Assembly (NCBI GenBank): GCA_016711295.1
Contig: JADJTE010000005.1
Location: forward strand, 62,001-126,000
From: Sphingobacteriales bacterium
Lineage (GTDB): Bacteria > Bacteroidota > Bacteroidia > Chitinophagales > UBA2359
Length of the DNA: 64,000 nucleotides
Direction: 5' to 3'
Every line of letters starts with the position of its first letter. The first letter of the stretch is position 1. The notes below the pieces were generated by a model. The model did not search any database. It saw only the letters and a list, made by a program, of their open reading frames with translations, and was not told where the DNA came from. The translations under genes and the position numbers were made by a program. Of the stretch, positions 20,015 to 28,377 are shown one piece after another.

Positions 20015-20089
20015 ATAAATACGACCTACAAACAGAAACCGAAACAAAAAGGTGCAGAGCCTAAATAGTTACGTTTTTTTAAAAAACAA

Positions 20090-20117
20090 TAGGGGCACGC
20101 AAAGAAGCGTGCCCCTA
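20090..20117 (-). terminator. Terminator downstream of the B12 receptor
   Basis: TAGGGGCACGC (20090-20100) pairs perfectly with GCGTGCCCCTA (20107-20117) around 6 nt. On the reverse strand it is followed by a T-run (complement of the A-run at 20080-20088), fitting a Rho-independent terminator for the gene ending at 20166. Confidence 0.7.
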
Positions 20118-20165
20118 CCTAATAGATATTGGGAGAACAATGATTTTGGAGAGGTTTCTTGCCGC

Positions 20166-22202
20166 TTAATGAATAGTTACGCGCAGCCCTGCATCAAAAT
20201 TAAAGCGGCGGGCACTATAACCCGTTAGCTCAAAATAGCGGGCATTGCTTAGGTTGCGCAGGTCGGCAAATAGCTGCACGTTGGGTTTGAAGTTGTAAGA
20301 TACGTATAGGTCGATGAGTGCGATCCCGTCGAGCTGGCGCTGCACGGTGCTGAATGTAGTTTCGTCAAAAAACAAATCGGTGCGCGACGATGCGGTTTGT
20401 AGGCGCAGTTCAGCATATAAAGCGGGCAGTATTTGATAGCCTACTTGTAGTGTGACGCGGTGTTTTGGTCGGCGAAATAGGTTGTTATAGGTCGTATCGT
20501 TGCCTGTGAATGCGTCAATAGCAGTTACTTTTCCATCGACAAAGGCATAACCCAAGGAGGCATTCCAACGCTTATGCTGCCAAGTGAGGTCGGTTTCTAT
20601 ACCCCAGTCGCGTTGTTCATTTTGGTTGATATAGCGGAGATACGGAAAATTAGCCAGCGATTCGGTGGTGATGATTTGGTCAGTATTGCGCCCAAATGCT
20701 AAGGCGCGTAGCGATAATTGGCGGTTGCTGCTATACCATTGCAAACCTCCTTCGAAGTGCAAGGCGGTTTCGGGCTTCAATTGCCGATTGCCGTAGGGCG
20801 AAAACAATTGATAGAGCGACGGCGCACGGAAACCTGATGATACGCTACCAAATAATTTGACCGATTGCCCGATAAAACGCGAGATACCTGCTTGGTAAGA
20901 TAGATTGTTGCCGTATAAATCGTGTCGGTTCAGCCGTGTGCCTAATTCGAGGTTAAAACCTGCCAAATCGTTGAGTAGCAGCGATACGTAGCCGCTATAT
21001 TGCGCTATGCGGGCACTGTCGCTCCCGATAGGTGGCTCTTCGTATGGACCGAAACTGCTCACCGAAAAATAGCTTTGGTCGGTATTGGCTTGCCGCCATT
21101 CAAGCCCTGCCAAGAGTTGGATATGCTGTCCCCAAGAGCGGCTGCCATAGAGTTCGGCAAAATGATTGCGGGCGCGATAGTCGCCTTTCGAATAATGGCT
21201 AAACGCCATAGGTGGCACATAGGTCGAGTCGTCTATATAGCTGCGGTCGGTATTGTAAAAGGCATAATTGCCCTTCCAAGTGATGCGGCCCCATTGCGCA
21301 TCGAAACCTGCCCCGACGGTGAAGTGCTTGTGTCGGCTTGTATAGTCTTTGTCGTCTTTGAAAGCACCCGCATCTAAATCGGCGCGAGAGTGTGCCCATT
21401 GCCCCATAGCGCGTAGTGTGAAGCGTTTGCCTATTTGTTGCGACAGATGCGCTTGGGCTACGTGGCGTTGTAATCCGTCGTTGTCAAAATCGTCGGTATT
21501 TAACGAATCGTATGCCGCCGAAAAACCCGCTATGCGTTGTACGTTATAATGTACGCCATAGTTCAAGCCTTTCGATTTGCCATTGATGCCTACCGCTGCT
21601 TGTATGTTGCCATAGCTGCCACCCGACAGGCTACCCGACAGCAAGCGAGCATCTTCTACTTGCTCGCTGCGCGGAATAAGGTTTATCACGCCTGCTACGG
21701 CATCAGAGCCGTATAAGATAGATTGCGATCCCTTTAAAATTTCGATACGCCCTATTTGCGACAAGGCTAAGGTATTGAGGTCAAAATTGCCGATGGGTGC
21801 CGATGGGTCATTGACCGGGATACCATTAAGCAAAACCGCAGTATAACCCACATTCGCGCCTCTGAAATAGATGTTGGCGAAAGTACCAGGGGCTGAGTTG
21901 GCCCCCTGAATCCAAATGCCCGTTTGGGTATTGAGCAAGGTACTTAGGCTTTGTGCTTCGTAGCGGCGCAACACGGAGTCGGGCAGGATATTTAGCACTT
22001 TGACGGTTTGGGCTTGTTTTTGCGGCAAGCGGTTGGCGGTTATTACTGCCTCGTCAAGTTGGGTTTGAGCCCATGCCGCGCTGACATGTGCTGCCAACAA
22101 TGCGCCAAGCAAGGTAGCGCGGCGCAATAGGGTAGGGCACAATAGCCCTACGACAAGCGCGGCATGATGGCACGCGCCTGCAAAAAATAATTGTTTGGTC
22201 AT
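20166..22202 (-). CDS. btuB: Vitamin B12 (cobalamin) TonB-dependent receptor, BtuB-like
   Basis: A 678-residue outer-membrane receptor with signal-type N-terminus (MTKQLFFAGACHH... to AWAQ), a TonB-box-like stretch DEAVITANRLPQ, plug domain (IQGANSAPGTFANIYFRGAN, IGRIEILKGSQSILYGSDAV) and a barrel ending LRVTIH. The BtuB assignment rests mainly on the cobalamin riboswitch directly upstream, plus the short plug lacking a carboxypeptidase domain. The frame is open to 22367 but that part is riboswitch RNA; ATG 22202 is correct. It would bring corrinoids across the outer membrane. No inner-membrane BtuCDF genes are nearby. Confidence 0.82.
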   Translation of the reverse strand: MTKQLFFAGACHHAALVVGLLCPTLLRRATLLGALLAAHVSAAWAQTQLDEAVITANRLPQKQAQTVKVLNILPDSVLRRYEAQSLSTLLNTQTGIWIQGANSAPGTFANIYFRGANVGYTAVLLNGIPVNDPSAPIGNFDLNTLALSQIGRIEILKGSQSILYGSDAVAGVINLIPRSEQVEDARLLSGSLSGGSYGNIQAAVGINGKSKGLNYGVHYNVQRIAGFSAAYDSLNTDDFDNDGLQRHVAQAHLSQQIGKRFTLRAMGQWAHSRADLDAGAFKDDKDYTSRHKHFTVGAGFDAQWGRITWKGNYAFYNTDRSYIDDSTYVPPMAFSHYSKGDYRARNHFAELYGSRSWGQHIQLLAGLEWRQANTDQSYFSVSSFGPYEEPPIGSDSARIAQYSGYVSLLLNDLAGFNLELGTRLNRHDLYGNNLSYQAGISRFIGQSVKLFGSVSSGFRAPSLYQLFSPYGNRQLKPETALHFEGGLQWYSSNRQLSLRALAFGRNTDQIITTESLANFPYLRYINQNEQRDWGIETDLTWQHKRWNASLGYAFVDGKVTAIDAFTGNDTTYNNLFRRPKHRVTLQVGYQILPALYAELRLQTASSRTDLFFDETTFSTVQRQLDGIALIDLYVSYNFKPNVQLFADLRNLSNARYFELTGYSARRFNFDAGLRVTIH

Positions 22203-22247
22203 ATATAAATATTGCTTTAACTCCCGAAAGCGTATTGTCCAAAAAGA

Positions 22248-22492
22248 ACAAGGCAGGTCTTCTGGCTCGTTTTGGTCGGTATTGGTCGCCTTCCCATACC
22301 ACGCAGTTGGGGTACAGTGGCAATAAGACCACACCTTAGAGGCAAACACGGGGTTTGCGCTCGGCAAAACATACAGCGGCGGGTACCGCTCCGGCTTTTG
22401 ATATACCGGATTCCCTTTTCAATTCCTTTGTTTATGCTTGCTCCTCATAACACTACGCAGAGCAAATCTGAAACTAAGGCATCACCTTATTC
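22248..22492 (-). ncRNA. Cobalamin riboswitch (class I AdoCbl type)
   Basis: The reverse strand carries the conserved elements in order: GGGAATCCGGT, AAAGCCGGAGCGGTACCCGC, TTATTGCCACTG, TGGGAAGGCGACC and the closing GAGCCAGAAGACCTGCC (22268-22252). It ends about 50 nt before the receptor ATG. Coenzyme B12 binding is expected to repress the downstream receptor, probably by sequestering the translation start, because no clear terminator separates the two. Confidence 0.93.
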
Positions 22493-22505
22493 TGTAAAAA
22501 CGCTG

Positions 22506-22513
22506 CAAAGGTA
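22506..22513 (-). promoter_or_regulatory. -7 element upstream of the cobalamin riboswitch
   Basis: The reverse strand reads TACCTTTG, a full consensus -7 box, placing the transcript start at about 22499, just at the 5' edge of the riboswitch. No good -33 TTG at the right spacing was found. Confidence 0.5.
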
Positions 22514-22616
22514 GGGCTTAGCGGTTAGAAAGCAGTGTTTTGGGCAAAAAATGTTTTTGTTGTGTGCGATGACACGAGGCTATACTGTAGTGAAATGAAA
22601 AGATTTTGGGCTATTC

Positions 22617-22650
22617 TTTGCGATATTTAAGCAACATTGCCGTATCTTTG
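22617..22650 (+). promoter_or_regulatory. Promoter of tRNA-Arg
   Basis: TTTG (22617-22620), 22 nt, TATCTTTG (22643-22650). The tRNA starts 12 nt after the -7 box, as expected for a short leader. Confidence 0.55.
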
Positions 22651-22662
22651 CGGCTCAATGTT

Positions 22663-22735
22663 GGTCCCATAGCTTAATGGATAGAGCAACTGCCTTCTAA
22701 GCAGTAGGTTACTGGTTCGACCCCAGTTGGGATCA
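22663..22735 (+). tRNA. tRNA-Arg (anticodon TCT)
   Basis: A full cloverleaf. Acceptor GGTCCCA pairs with TGGGATC. Anticodon stem CTGC/GCAG holds the loop CTTCTAA with anticodon TCT. T-arm CTGGTTCGACCCCAG. No encoded CCA beyond the discriminator A. Confidence 0.95.
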
Positions 22736-22740
22736 CAAGA

Positions 22741-22783
22741 AAAGCCCGCAAACCCTTTTTGTATAAGGATTTGCGGGCTTTGT
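22741..22783 (+). terminator. Terminator after tRNA-Arg
   Basis: AAAGCCCGCAAA (22742-22753) pairs with TTTGCGGGCTTT (22771-22782). The stem is long and ends in a short T-run, six bases after the tRNA. Confidence 0.75.
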
Positions 22784-22810
22784 TCTGTTCAAAAAAATGC
22801 TGGTTTGTTA

Positions 22811-24327
22811 TTAGTCTACGATAACTTTTTTACTCAACGATTTGCCATTTTGGGTAATTTGCAGGAAATAAGTGCCTTTAGTATTAGCCGATAGGTCTAA
22901 TTCTTTTTGGTATTGTCCCGAAAAATGGTCTAATGTTTCGTTGAAAACCAACTTGCCTTGTGCATCGGCTACCCGCACGTTGAGCGTACCTGTTTCAGGG
23001 GCATAGAACGATACGGTAAATGTACCTTCGGTGGGGTTGGGATAATTATTGACGGCGATATGTAATGTTTTGTCCGACAATGTTTTGGCATTATCCGCAG
23101 TAGCAGGCGTAAATACATCTTTGACTACGTTTTGGTCGGCAGTTTCCAAATCTCGTATTAGGATATTGAGTGTCAAATTGCCATCTTCCATAACTTCGTC
23201 GCCTATTTCGATGTCAAAATCTTTTATTAGCGGAGATATATCTTCGGTGATGACTTCGCCGTTTTTATCCCTGATAATAATCACTTTCTCAACACGTCGG
23301 TCTTCGTTGTTATTGCCGTCGTTTTTGATTATGACGCGGCGGCGTAGTGGTCCTTCTTTTTCTTGCCATTCGCCCATGTGTTCTTGCCAGTCGGAATCCT
23401 CGATAATTTTTTCTACTCTTTCTTTGTGTCGATTTTTGCCTTGGCAGGCTTCGCTTCGTGGTGCGGTTTGTAGGGTAGCTTGGGTATTATTTTTTTGCCC
23501 TCGCGGATATAATTGATTTTTACGCGGTCGTTGGGTGCAAAGCCGCTTAACGCGCTTATTACGTCTCGGTGGCTCAATACGTCTTTGCCGTCTATTTTGG
23601 TAATGATGTCGCCTTCTTGCAGGCCTGCTTTTTCGGCGGCACTTTCGTCTGTTACTTCTGTGATATACGCGCCCGAAGCCGTTTTTAGCCCTTCTTGTTG
23701 GGCTAAGGTAGCGTCGAATGTTTCGACCATTACGCCCAGCCGCGCTTTGTTGGGTTGGTCACAATGCTTAGGGCGTGCTTGCGCGTCTTTGCAATGATAA
23801 GGCATCTCTTGCTTGGCGTGGTGTTCCCAGTGGTGTGGTTGTTTGGTGCGTGCTTGTAGTGTGGCTTGTGTAGTGGCAGAGGTTTCGTTGCGTAGGTAAT
23901 TGATGCTGATTTGCTCGCCAACTTTTGTGCGGCGAATAATGTCGCTGAGTGCGTCGGGGTTGGGTGTGGGCTGCCCGTTGATAGCTGTGATGATGTCGCC
24001 CGCTTGCAAACCTGCGGCTTGGGCGGCACTTTCGGGCGCTATTTCTTGCACATACACGCCCTTGCCCTTGCCTTTGTCCGTAGCGGTAACGGTTTCTTTT
24101 CCGTCTGCGATGCTTACTTCGCGTTCCATCTGCATGATGATGCCCAGAAATCCGTGCTGCGGTCTATCCTCTTCCCACATAGCGGGCGGCGGCGGCGGCA
24201 ATTCGCTTGGCGGTGGTGGTGGCAATGGCGGTAGTGGGGGCGCCGCCAAAGAGCCTTGTGCCGATAGGGGTGTTGCGGCAGAAATACCTGCCAGCAAACC
24301 GATAAGTAGGTGTTGTTTGATGTTCAT
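22811..24327 (-). CDS. Secreted double-PDZ protein with T9SS type A sorting domain, frameshifted
   Basis: The N-terminus has a signal peptide (to about residue 23, LSAQG) and a proline-rich linker. Two PDZ domains follow (GVYVQEIAPESAAQAAGLQ, AGDIITAINGQPT; then GAYITEVTDESAAEKAGLQ, EGDIITKIDGKDV). The second frame continues with a charged region, then a T9SS type A sorting domain (NNYPNPTEGTFTVSFY ... GTYFLQITQNGKSLSKKVIV). A stop at 23413 splits it, but shifting at the AAAGAAAGAG run reads through as RVEKIIEDSDWQEHMGEWQ, so one ~505-residue product is likely. No protease domain is present, unlike HtrA-type PDZ proteins, so it is probably a surface scaffold or peptide binder. Confidence 0.75.
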
Positions 24328-24352
24328 ACAGTAAAAATTTGGTTTGGTCAGC

Positions 24353-24360
24353 CAAAGTTA
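24353..24360 (-). promoter_or_regulatory. Putative -7 element of the double-PDZ gene
   Basis: The reverse strand reads TAACTTTG, 26 nt before the ATG at 24327. Confidence 0.45.
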
Positions 24361-24564
24361 GTACCTTTACGGGTAGCAAGGTGTTAAGGGGGCGTTAAGG
24401 AGTGTTAAAGGTCAAATTTTGTCCTTTTTCAGGGATTTTGTTGCCCCTTATCGAGATTTGAACAAGACAATTGTACCATCAAAATCGATAGGAAATACAA
24501 AATTCGGGTTATCTGAGCTATAAATATTATCGTTATTCGTATTTTACTATTTTGTTGTTTGTTT

Positions 24565-25098
24565 ATGCATAAAACGGTTCAGCGCGGCATCGAATTGGGT
24601 TTGGTGCGCTATGTCGATACGAATAAGGGACGTTGTATAGAGTATGTCCAAGTTCGAAAAACCTATCCGATAGGCAAACCCGAAGAATGGGTGCGCTTGT
24701 TGGCTTATTTGCATTTGGCAATGGTAATGGGCTATCCGCCCGAACATATCGCCTTGGAATATGCCATTAAAATGGGTTCGTCATATCGCTATGCCGATAT
24801 AGTAGTATTTGCCGATGCCGATTGGCGCGTGCCGCATTTATTGGTCGAGTGCAAGCAGGAGGCGATAGGGGAACGTGGCTTTGCCGAAGGCATCAAACAA
24901 GCCGAGTCGTATGCGCGGCAGATAAATCCCCGCTACGTCTGGGTGACAAGTGGCACAGACGGCAATAACCGTTACGGTATATGGCAAAATGGCTCTTTAT
25001 ACGCCCTTTCTTATTTACCTCATTTTTCGGCACGCGAGATATGGTGGCGCGAACTAAAACGCTTAGTATCAACCTTTCTAAGGCGAAAAATGTTATAA
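24565..25098 (+). CDS. Solo HsdR N-terminal-type nuclease domain protein
   Basis: A 177-residue protein matching the N-terminal nuclease domain of type I restriction HsdR subunits (PF13588-like). The PD-(D/E)XK pattern is visible: Asp in RYADIVVF and Glu-x-Lys in LLVECKQ, followed by a QAESYARQINPRYVWVTSG segment. The helicase/translocase part and the hsdM/hsdS partners are absent, so this is a stand-alone nuclease-fold protein, as is common in Bacteroidota; its role is unknown. ATG 24565 is used rather than TTG 24559. It precedes the sdh locus on the same strand. Confidence 0.75.
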   Translation: MHKTVQRGIELGLVRYVDTNKGRCIEYVQVRKTYPIGKPEEWVRLLAYLHLAMVMGYPPEHIALEYAIKMGSSYRYADIVVFADADWRVPHLLVECKQEAIGERGFAEGIKQAESYARQINPRYVWVTSGTDGNNRYGIWQNGSLYALSYLPHFSAREIWWRELKRLVSTFLRRKML

Positions 25099-25125
25099 TA
25101 TACTCATAAATTGGGCTAATTTCAC

Positions 25126-25133
25126 TAATTTTG
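25126..25133 (+). promoter_or_regulatory. Putative -7 element of the sdh locus
   Basis: TAATTTTG, 49 nt upstream of the sdhC ATG. The nearest TTG (25111) is too close to be an ideal -33. Confidence 0.45.
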
Positions 25134-25181
25134 CAGCCTTAAACTAAATATTATCCTACTTATCAAACCTTGCATAACGGT

Positions 25182-25867
25182 ATGAAATGGTTCTTTACTT
25201 TTCTAAATTCTTCGGTGGGCAGAAAGCTGATTATGTCACTTACTGGCTTGTTTTTATGTACATTTTTAGTCATTCATGTTTGGGCAATATGCAATTGCTT
25301 AAAAGCGACGGAGGTGTCGCATTTAATCAATACTCGCACTTCATGGGGCATAATTCGCTGATACAACTAATTTCAAAGGTCAACTTCTTGCTGATTTTAT
25401 TTCATCTTATCGACGGTTTGTATTTGGCTTACAAAAACCGACAAGCACGTCCCGTCAAATATGCCGTAAGCCCTACGAGTAGCACTTGGGCTTCGCGCAA
25501 TATGGCTATTTTGGGTACATTTATTTTGGTATTTCTAATTATTCACCTAAAAACGTTCTGGTTCAGGGCTAAATTTGGCGAGATGCCCCACGTAAATATC
25601 GACGGGCAAGAAATCCACAACCTATACAGCATAGTAGTAGAAGCCTTTTCGCAAGGGTGGTATGTAGCTATTTACTTGGTCGGTCTGTTTGCCTTAGCCT
25701 ACCATTTATTGCACGGTTTTCAGTCGGCATTCCAAACTTTGGGCATCAACCACCCCAAATATACGCCCCTTATCAAGGCTTTGGGCGTGGTGTTTGCAAT
25801 AGGTATCCCCTTGGCTTTTGCTACGCAACCCATTTTCCTATTCCTAAAACAAGCAGGCATTTTATAA
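25182..25867 (+). CDS. sdhC: Succinate dehydrogenase cytochrome b subunit, frameshifted
   Basis: Membrane anchor of succinate:quinone oxidoreductase with about five transmembrane helices and haem-ligand histidines (IHVWGNMQL after correction, NFLLILFHLIDG, IHLKTFW, YHLLHGFQSAF). The N-terminal part (MKWFFTFLNSSVGRKL) and the rest are in different frames, joined at a GGG run at 25284-25286: adding one G gives HVWGNMQLLKSDGG, the normal family sequence. The frameshift is therefore probably a read error. The product of ~228 residues is the usual length. sdhA and sdhB follow, but only after a five-gene insertion. Confidence 0.85.
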
Positions 25868-25882
25868 GCTATCCAACCCACT

Positions 25883-26482
25883 ATGTCTGACATTACCTCT
25901 CTATCCCAGTTAGACCTCACGGCGCGTTATACGTATGCCGATTATTTGCTGTGGCAATTTTCGGAGCGCGTCGAACTCATCAAGGGCTATATCATGCGAA
26001 TGTCCGCACCGAGTAGCAGACACCAGCGCGTAGTAACAAACTTGACGCGCATAATTGGCGTTTTTTTCTACAAAAGCCCTTGTAAGATTTATGTAGCCCC
26101 TTTTGATGTGCGGTTTTATGACCATCAAAGGTCATTAAAAGCTGATAGAGACATATATACTGTAGTGCAGCCCGATTTATGCGTGATATGCGACAAAAGC
26201 AAGATAGACGAGCGCGGCTGCTTGGGCGCACCCGATTGGATTATAGAAATATTATCGCCGGGCAATTCCAAGAAAGAAGTACAGAAAAAATATGACCTCT
26301 ACGAAGAACACGGCGTTCGCGAATATTGGGTCGTTTATCCCAACGAACAAAGCGTATTCCAATTTGTATTGAACGGACAAGGCAAATACTACCTACACAA
26401 GATATTTGCCGAAGACGACTTAATGCCGTCCTACCTATTTCCCGATTTGCTGATAGACCTCAAAGACGTATTTGAGGATTAG
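25883..26482 (+). CDS. Uma2-family PD-(D/E)XK-fold protein, copy 1 of 5
   Basis: A 199-residue Uma2 (DUF820) protein starting 15 bp after the sdhC stop. The putative nuclease core is VVQPDLCVICD, then IIEILSPGN and KKYDLYEEHGVREYWVVYP. It begins MSDITS where the other four copies begin MEITS. Residues ~49-75 (RVVTNLTRIIGVFFYKSPCK...) are unlike the other copies, while the first 48 residues and the C-terminal ~110 are nearly invariant. C-terminal markers NGQGKYY and EDDLMPS are shared with copy 5 only. Uma2 proteins are presumed endonucleases; no biological role is established. Confidence 0.85.
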   Translation: MSDITSLSQLDLTARYTYADYLLWQFSERVELIKGYIMRMSAPSSRHQRVVTNLTRIIGVFFYKSPCKIYVAPFDVRFYDHQRSLKADRDIYTVVQPDLCVICDKSKIDERGCLGAPDWIIEILSPGNSKKEVQKKYDLYEEHGVREYWVVYPNEQSVFQFVLNGQGKYYLHKIFAEDDLMPSYLFPDLLIDLKDVFED

Positions 26483-26508
26483 GATATAAAAAAAATAGTC
26501 TCGTTTTT

Positions 26509-27105
26509 ATGGAAATAACCTCTCTATCCCAGTTAGACCTCACGGCGCGTTATACCTACGCTGATTATTTGCTGTGGCAATTTTCGGAGCGCGTCGAACT
26601 CATCAAGGGCTATATCATGCGAATGTCTGCGCCGAATAGGAGGCATCAACATATTTCGGGCAACCTGCAATTTTTGATGACGAGCTATTTTCGCAAAATA
26701 AAATGCAACCTCTACAATGCTCCTTTCGACGTGCGATTTTATGACCGCTCCAAGTCATTAAAAGCCGATAGAGACATATATACCGTAGTGCAGCCCGATT
26801 TATGCGTGATATGCGATGCCTCAAAATTAGACGAGCGCGGCTGCTTGGGCGCACCCGATTGGATTATAGAAATATTATCGCCGGGCAATTCCAAAAAAGA
26901 GGTACAGAAAAAATATGACCTCTACGAAGAACACGGCGTTCGCGAATATTGGGTCGTTTATCCCAACGAACAAAGCGTATTCCAATTTGTATTGAACGAA
27001 CAAGGCAAATACTACCTACACAAGATATTTGCCGAAGATGACGTAATGCCGTCCTACCTATTTCCCGATTTGCTCATAGACCTCAAAGACGTATTTGAGG
27101 ATTAG
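26509..27105 (+). CDS. Uma2-family PD-(D/E)XK-fold protein, copy 2 of 5
   Basis: 198 residues, 26 bp after copy 1. It is the most divergent copy: SAPNRRHQH at the edge of the variable block, variable segment ISGNLQFLMTSYFRKIKCNL, then DRSKSLKADRD and CDASKLDERG where the other four have CDKSKIDERG. The nuclease-core residues (PDLCVICD, EILSPGN) are intact. C-terminal markers NEQGKYY and EDDVMPS place it with copies 3 and 4. Confidence 0.85.
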   Translation: MEITSLSQLDLTARYTYADYLLWQFSERVELIKGYIMRMSAPNRRHQHISGNLQFLMTSYFRKIKCNLYNAPFDVRFYDRSKSLKADRDIYTVVQPDLCVICDASKLDERGCLGAPDWIIEILSPGNSKKEVQKKYDLYEEHGVREYWVVYPNEQSVFQFVLNEQGKYYLHKIFAEDDVMPSYLFPDLLIDLKDVFED

Positions 27106-27131
27106 GATATAAAAAAAATAGTCTCGTTTTT

Positions 27132-27728
27132 ATGGAAATAACCTCTCTATCCCAGTTAGACCTTACGGCGCGTTATACGTATGCCGATTATTTGCTGTGG
27201 CAATTTTCGGAGCGCGTCGAACTCATCAAGGGCTATATCATGCGAATGTCCGCGCCGAGTAGCAGGCACCAGCGCATTTCGGGCAATTTGCAGTTTGCAC
27301 TAATGAAGTATTTTTACAAGTCTGCTTGCCAAATTTATGTAGCCCCTTTTGATGTGCGGTTTTATGACGCTCAAAAGTCATTAAAAGCCGATAGAGACAT
27401 ATATACCGTAGTACAACCCGATTTATGCGTGATATGCGACAAAAGCAAGATAGACGAGCGCGGCTGCTTGGGCGCACCCGATTGGATTATAGAAATATTA
27501 TCGCCGGGCAATTCCAAAAAAGAAGTACAGAAAAAATATGACCTCTACGAAGAACACGGCGTTCGCGAATATTGGGTTGTTTATCCCAACGAACAAAGCG
27601 TATTCCAATTTGTATTGAACGAACAAGGCAAATACTACCTACACAAGATATTTGCCGAAGATGACATAATGCCGTCCTACCTATTTCCCGATTTGCTCAT
27701 AGACCTCAAAGACGTATTTGAGGATTAG
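27132..27728 (+). CDS. Uma2-family PD-(D/E)XK-fold protein, copy 3 of 5
   Basis: 198 residues, 26 bp after copy 2 and the same 623-bp period. Its variable segment is ISGNLQFALMKYFYKSACQI, sharing ISGNLQF with copy 2 and YVAPFDVRFYD with copy 1, so it reads as a mosaic. Core motifs are intact. C-terminal marker EDDIMPS. Confidence 0.85.
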   Translation: MEITSLSQLDLTARYTYADYLLWQFSERVELIKGYIMRMSAPSSRHQRISGNLQFALMKYFYKSACQIYVAPFDVRFYDAQKSLKADRDIYTVVQPDLCVICDKSKIDERGCLGAPDWIIEILSPGNSKKEVQKKYDLYEEHGVREYWVVYPNEQSVFQFVLNEQGKYYLHKIFAEDDIMPSYLFPDLLIDLKDVFED

Positions 27729-27754
27729 GATATAAAAAAAATAGTCTCGTTTTT

Positions 27755-28351
27755 ATGGAAATAACCTCTCTATCCCAGTTAGACCTTACGGCGCGTTATA
27801 CGTATGCCGATTATTTGCTGTGGCAATTTTCGGAGCGCGTCGAACTCATCAAGGGCTATATCATGCGAATGTCCGCGCCGAGTAGCAGACACCAGCGCAC
27901 CAGTGGGGCTGTTGCAAGGGTAATATTGAATTATTTTTATAAATCTAATTGCCAAGCAGTTATAGCCCCTTTCGACGTGCGGTTTTATGACCGCCAAAAA
28001 TCGCGGCAAGCCGATAGAGACATATATACCGTAGTACAACCCGATTTATGCGTGATATGCGACAAAAGCAAGATAGACGAGCGCGGCTGCTTGGGCGCAC
28101 CCGATTGGATTATAGAAATATTATCGCCGGGTAATTCCAAAAAAGAAGTGCAGAAAAAATATGACCTCTACGAAGAACACGGCGTTCGCGAATATTGGGT
28201 CGTTTATCCCAACGAACAAAGCGTATTCCAATTTGTATTGAACGAACAAGGCAAATACTACCTACACAAGATATTTGCCGAAGATGACGTAATGCCGTCC
28301 TACCTATTTCCCGATTTGCTGATAGACCTCAAAGACGTATTTGAGGATTAG
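27755..28351 (+). CDS. Uma2-family PD-(D/E)XK-fold protein, copy 4 of 5
   Basis: 198 residues. Its variable segment is TSGAVARVILNYFYKSNCQA, and it alone has SRQADRD where the others have SLKADRD. The rest is nearly identical to copy 3 (NEQGKYY, EDDVMPS). Core motifs are intact. Confidence 0.85.
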   Translation: MEITSLSQLDLTARYTYADYLLWQFSERVELIKGYIMRMSAPSSRHQRTSGAVARVILNYFYKSNCQAVIAPFDVRFYDRQKSRQADRDIYTVVQPDLCVICDKSKIDERGCLGAPDWIIEILSPGNSKKEVQKKYDLYEEHGVREYWVVYPNEQSVFQFVLNEQGKYYLHKIFAEDDVMPSYLFPDLLIDLKDVFED

Positions 28352-28377
28352 AATATAAAAAAAATAGTCTCATTTTT

